The translations under genes and the position numbers were made by a program. The notes beneath the pieces are model-generated. The model did no database searches, was not told the DNA's origin, and worked only from the letters and a program-made list of their open reading frames with translations. DNA of 44,191 nt from Cylindrobasidium torrendii FP15055 ss-10 (taxonomy: Eukaryota > Basidiomycota > Agaricomycetes > Agaricales > Physalacriaceae): the NCBI GenBank assembly GCA_000934385.1, contig KN880635.1:1-44191 (forward strand). Reading direction: 5' to 3'. Each line of letters opens with the position of its first letter. Position 1 is the stretch's first letter. Below are positions 41,548 to 44,191 of this stretch, piece by piece.

Positions 41548-44191
41548 TGCTATTGATACACAAAGAAGAAAGTAAGCTTTGTCGAACGGAAAGCCAGTGA
41601 TGGTGGTGGAAGAGAAGGAAAGAGGGATGGCTGGATCTTGACGCAGATGATGTAACGAAGATTAGAAGCGCGATTAGGCCAGATCGATCATCTTGTCTGT
41701 AATCTCGCGCGTATAAGGGTCCGTAGGTGGCGCGCAGACTCAAGAAAGGCGCGTAACGCGACGGGCCATGGTGGTAAGAAGGTAAAACGCGAGATACACA
41801 CGTGAACGCGATCAACTCCATCGGCGTTGACCGTCGTTAGCCCTGGTGTGAGCTACCACCGCCCATAGAGTTGGACATTTCGGGCGTGTTCTATTGGCCA
41901 GCTGGGTTCTGTACACAGAGATCCATGTGGACCCAGTCCGACCCACAGCCTGATCGCAATCGATATCGGCTTTTTCCGCGCTCTGTCCTTTGCAATACGA
42001 CGCACGCGATCCATCTCAGCTTGCGTTTCTCTCTCTACCATGATTCTCTTGCACAATATGCATTCCTCGACGTTTCTCTGCAGGTCGCCTGCATTTCGTT
42101 GAACATTCTGATCATGGGACGGACCTCATCAAGATAGCTGTTTCGCACCTGGTTTCTCTATGAGGACAGTTGAAGCACACTGCACAGACGCCCGTCATGA
42201 CGACCCTCTTCGAAGCTACCGACAAATATCTGGGGATATCACTGGGTTCGGAAGGATGGTGGCGTTGCTTGATTCCCCCCGAAGGTGCGTGTCCGTTCCG
42301 GTTCGCGCAACGCTGCTCAACGAACCACAGACCGCTTTCATACCTGATTTCATACGTATGCACATACTCCATAGATTCCGACGCGTCCTCACGCGTCGGG
42401 CGTACTCAATCTCGTGTATCGGCAGCTCTCGGCCTTGTCTTCACATGAATATCAGTTCGATATCAATCCAGTCTACCTATCATCTCCCGCACTCAGCCGC
42501 CAAGATTCGCCACGCCTCCGTGCATCTCTGTTGCGTATCATCATTCCCATATCTAGTAGAGCACGCTGTCAGCGTCTCCACAGCCCAGCCCTGCTACTCT
42601 CCGCACGGTCGCCATCACCTCGAGGCGCCTTCCGTCTATCCCCTTGTCGATATCTGCTGTCTGGAACTCCAACCCTATCGTTTACCGCGCTACCCTCCCC
42701 GTATACACAAAGTGCTCGGTCCTGCAGGTTTCGGTTGTAGCGCTCCACCCGGTCCTCGGTGCCCCCACTGCTCAAGTTCATTAGTCTCCCCTTCTCTTGA
42801 AGCTTGACCCCCGAATCCGAAAATCCCACACGCTTCATGTCGTGGCGCGGCCCGGGTCCATCACGCACCTATATTCTTCCCTGCATTTCTACCCCATCTT
42901 GGATTGCTTTTACCCCATTTCTCCTCTCCTACCCTTTTGAATATCGGTCTTTCCTCACCAGTTTCTTACACCCAGCAGCGAGTTTGAGATTATTAGCGCC
43001 GTTTACGTTTACAAAGTCGCTTTGGTTTCTCCGCGGGTTCTAGTCCCGGTCGTGTACAACTCAGACCTCCATCATTAACCTCCCTTCGCCTTCGTAGAAT
43101 CGTTAGATACAATTCTGAGCGCCTCAAGGTGCCCCATGATTATCGTTCTGTCTATACAACTCATGATTCCGACATACTTTCGCTCTCTTTGCCAACTACA
43201 GCAAGCATTGTACGACTAGCAAGAAGTACAGTGGGTTTCTATCGTGCCCTCGGGACGCCACTGGGGTTGTTCTCCCGTCTTCTTCAATAACGACCATCTT
43301 CGTGACACATGCTTGTCAACAGGTAGTGAGGTATACTGTCAAAAGTGAGCGCGTGCCAGTCCTTCCAAGCCTGCCATCGTCCCCGTTGCCGTTCCCCATT
43401 GACGTTCACTGGAAATATTTCACTACGCTTCGTTTTTGTGGTGACACCTCTGGCGGCACGAATGAGCTGCCTTACGTGTGAGACGGTCATCTCGGACAAA
43501 CTTTCGCTCAAGCATGCACGAGTGGAGATGAGTCGAATGTGGAAATGAGAGCAGTCATGAATGCCAGACGCTTGCTCTCGGAGTACTGCAGACAGAAACA
43601 AAGCCGGAAGTCAAAGCATTTACTCGTTCGAAGTACTAAGTAGAGGTACAAGTGCGTCGAATCGTACGGCCAACGATCCGTCTTGTTTTCCGAGGCATCG
43701 TGGATGTTCATTCTACTGTACTACACGCGGGGTATTGTATAACTCGTCTCATTACCGCGTTTGAGTTGTTCCCAATGAAATGGCACATTGGATTATTGGA
43801 TTTGGAAGCCGCAATCGCTTTCATTTCCTTCTATTGTCCTTGTGGTGTCGACGCCTCAGGTTCTCATGAGTCCTCATATGGCTTTGTGCGCAGAGATCTT
43901 CAAGGGGACGGTACACAAAAGGGTAAAAACCAGTGCAAAATAGCGCTGTGAATCGACTATGAATCAGTGATTTTTGTCGAACAAGTCACTCGTACGCCTC
44001 GAGTCATGCGGCGCCCAAAGCGGTACAAGGATGTGGAAGACTCACATCGCGAAAAACTTGAGTCGATTATAAGAGATGCCATCATGATAGCTCATTACCA
44101 CTGGTTATCATCGACTTACCATGCCCTTACAATGTAACCCATTCTGGTAGCTTGCTAATCAGAGCTTGATCTGCTTTGCCAGGATTTTAAT
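41548..44191. other. 2.6-kb stretch without a convincing gene
   Basis: The first about 300 bp are the FKBP12 promoter/leader. A 215-residue open frame at 42160-42807 and its overlaps have no recognisable features, and a short candidate starting MTTLFEATDKYLGISLG (42198) cannot be extended through splice sites. The CT-rich 42830-43090 could be the leader of a gene, but no coding exon follows in the window. Confidence 0.5.

Noticed and set aside
42160..42807. 215-residue open frame on the plus strand
   Set aside because: Its composition is Ser/His/Pro/Cys-rich with no domain pattern, and several overlapping frames of similar size exist. It looks like a chance frame in GC-rich DNA.

Overview
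This window is nuclear DNA of a filamentous basidiomycete, most likely an Agaricomycete. Genes are cut by many short introns (mostly 45-65 nt) with GTRNGT-type donors and CTRAY-type branch sites. The protein families are also typical of mushroom-forming fungi: HNH_2-type proteins, DUF7587-like proteins, nuclease-kinase proteins related to the Crinkler group, and small secreted proteins. All exon joins were deduced by hand from splice signals and reading frame. Total coding length is divisible by three in every model given as complete.

Layout. 1-811: a non-autonomous transposon with long terminal inverted repeats. 935-1917: a peroxiredoxin gene (-) with a CRE-like palindromic promoter. 2241-2633: two minisatellites and the first of four tRNA-Phe genes. 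3279-5675 and 11360-13556: the two arms of an inverted segmental duplication. Each arm carries an unknown 164-aa gene. One arm has an intact HNH protein gene; the other has only a fragment of it plus a proteasome assembly chaperone 4 gene. Between the arms lies a ten-exon FAD monooxygenase (8156-10764). 14339-16971: an F-box-like protein gene flanked by two tRNA-Phe genes in opposite orientation. 17428-22049: a GPI-anchored secreted protein, an HpcH/HpaI-type aldolase and a Lunapark homologue. 22436-25960: two tandem paralogues with an ADP-ribosyltransferase-like R / STS / E motif pattern, with a small secreted protein gene between them. 26378: the fourth tRNA-Phe. 28232: an SC15-like secreted protein. 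29605-32306: a DNM1-type dynamin. 33063-36126: a broken and an intact gene of a nuclease-kinase family, tail to tail. 36890-38080: a decayed multi-RRM (MRN1-like) RNA-binding protein gene. 38441 to about 40290: a multi-pass membrane protein with a GC-AG intron. 40545-41547: FKBP12, whose start codon is an exon of its own. 41548-44191 shows no convincing gene.

Housekeeping functions (redox defence, proteasome assembly, ER shaping, organelle fission, prolyl isomerisation) alternate with fast-evolving, duplicated or decaying accessory loci. There is no operon logic; shared regulation can be inferred only for the two ADP-ribosyltransferase-like paralogues, which share a leader sequence. The most interesting loci are those paralogues, the nuclease-kinase gene pair, the inverted duplication, and the tRNA-Phe family in which one copy has a 7-nt insertion exactly at the canonical intron site.
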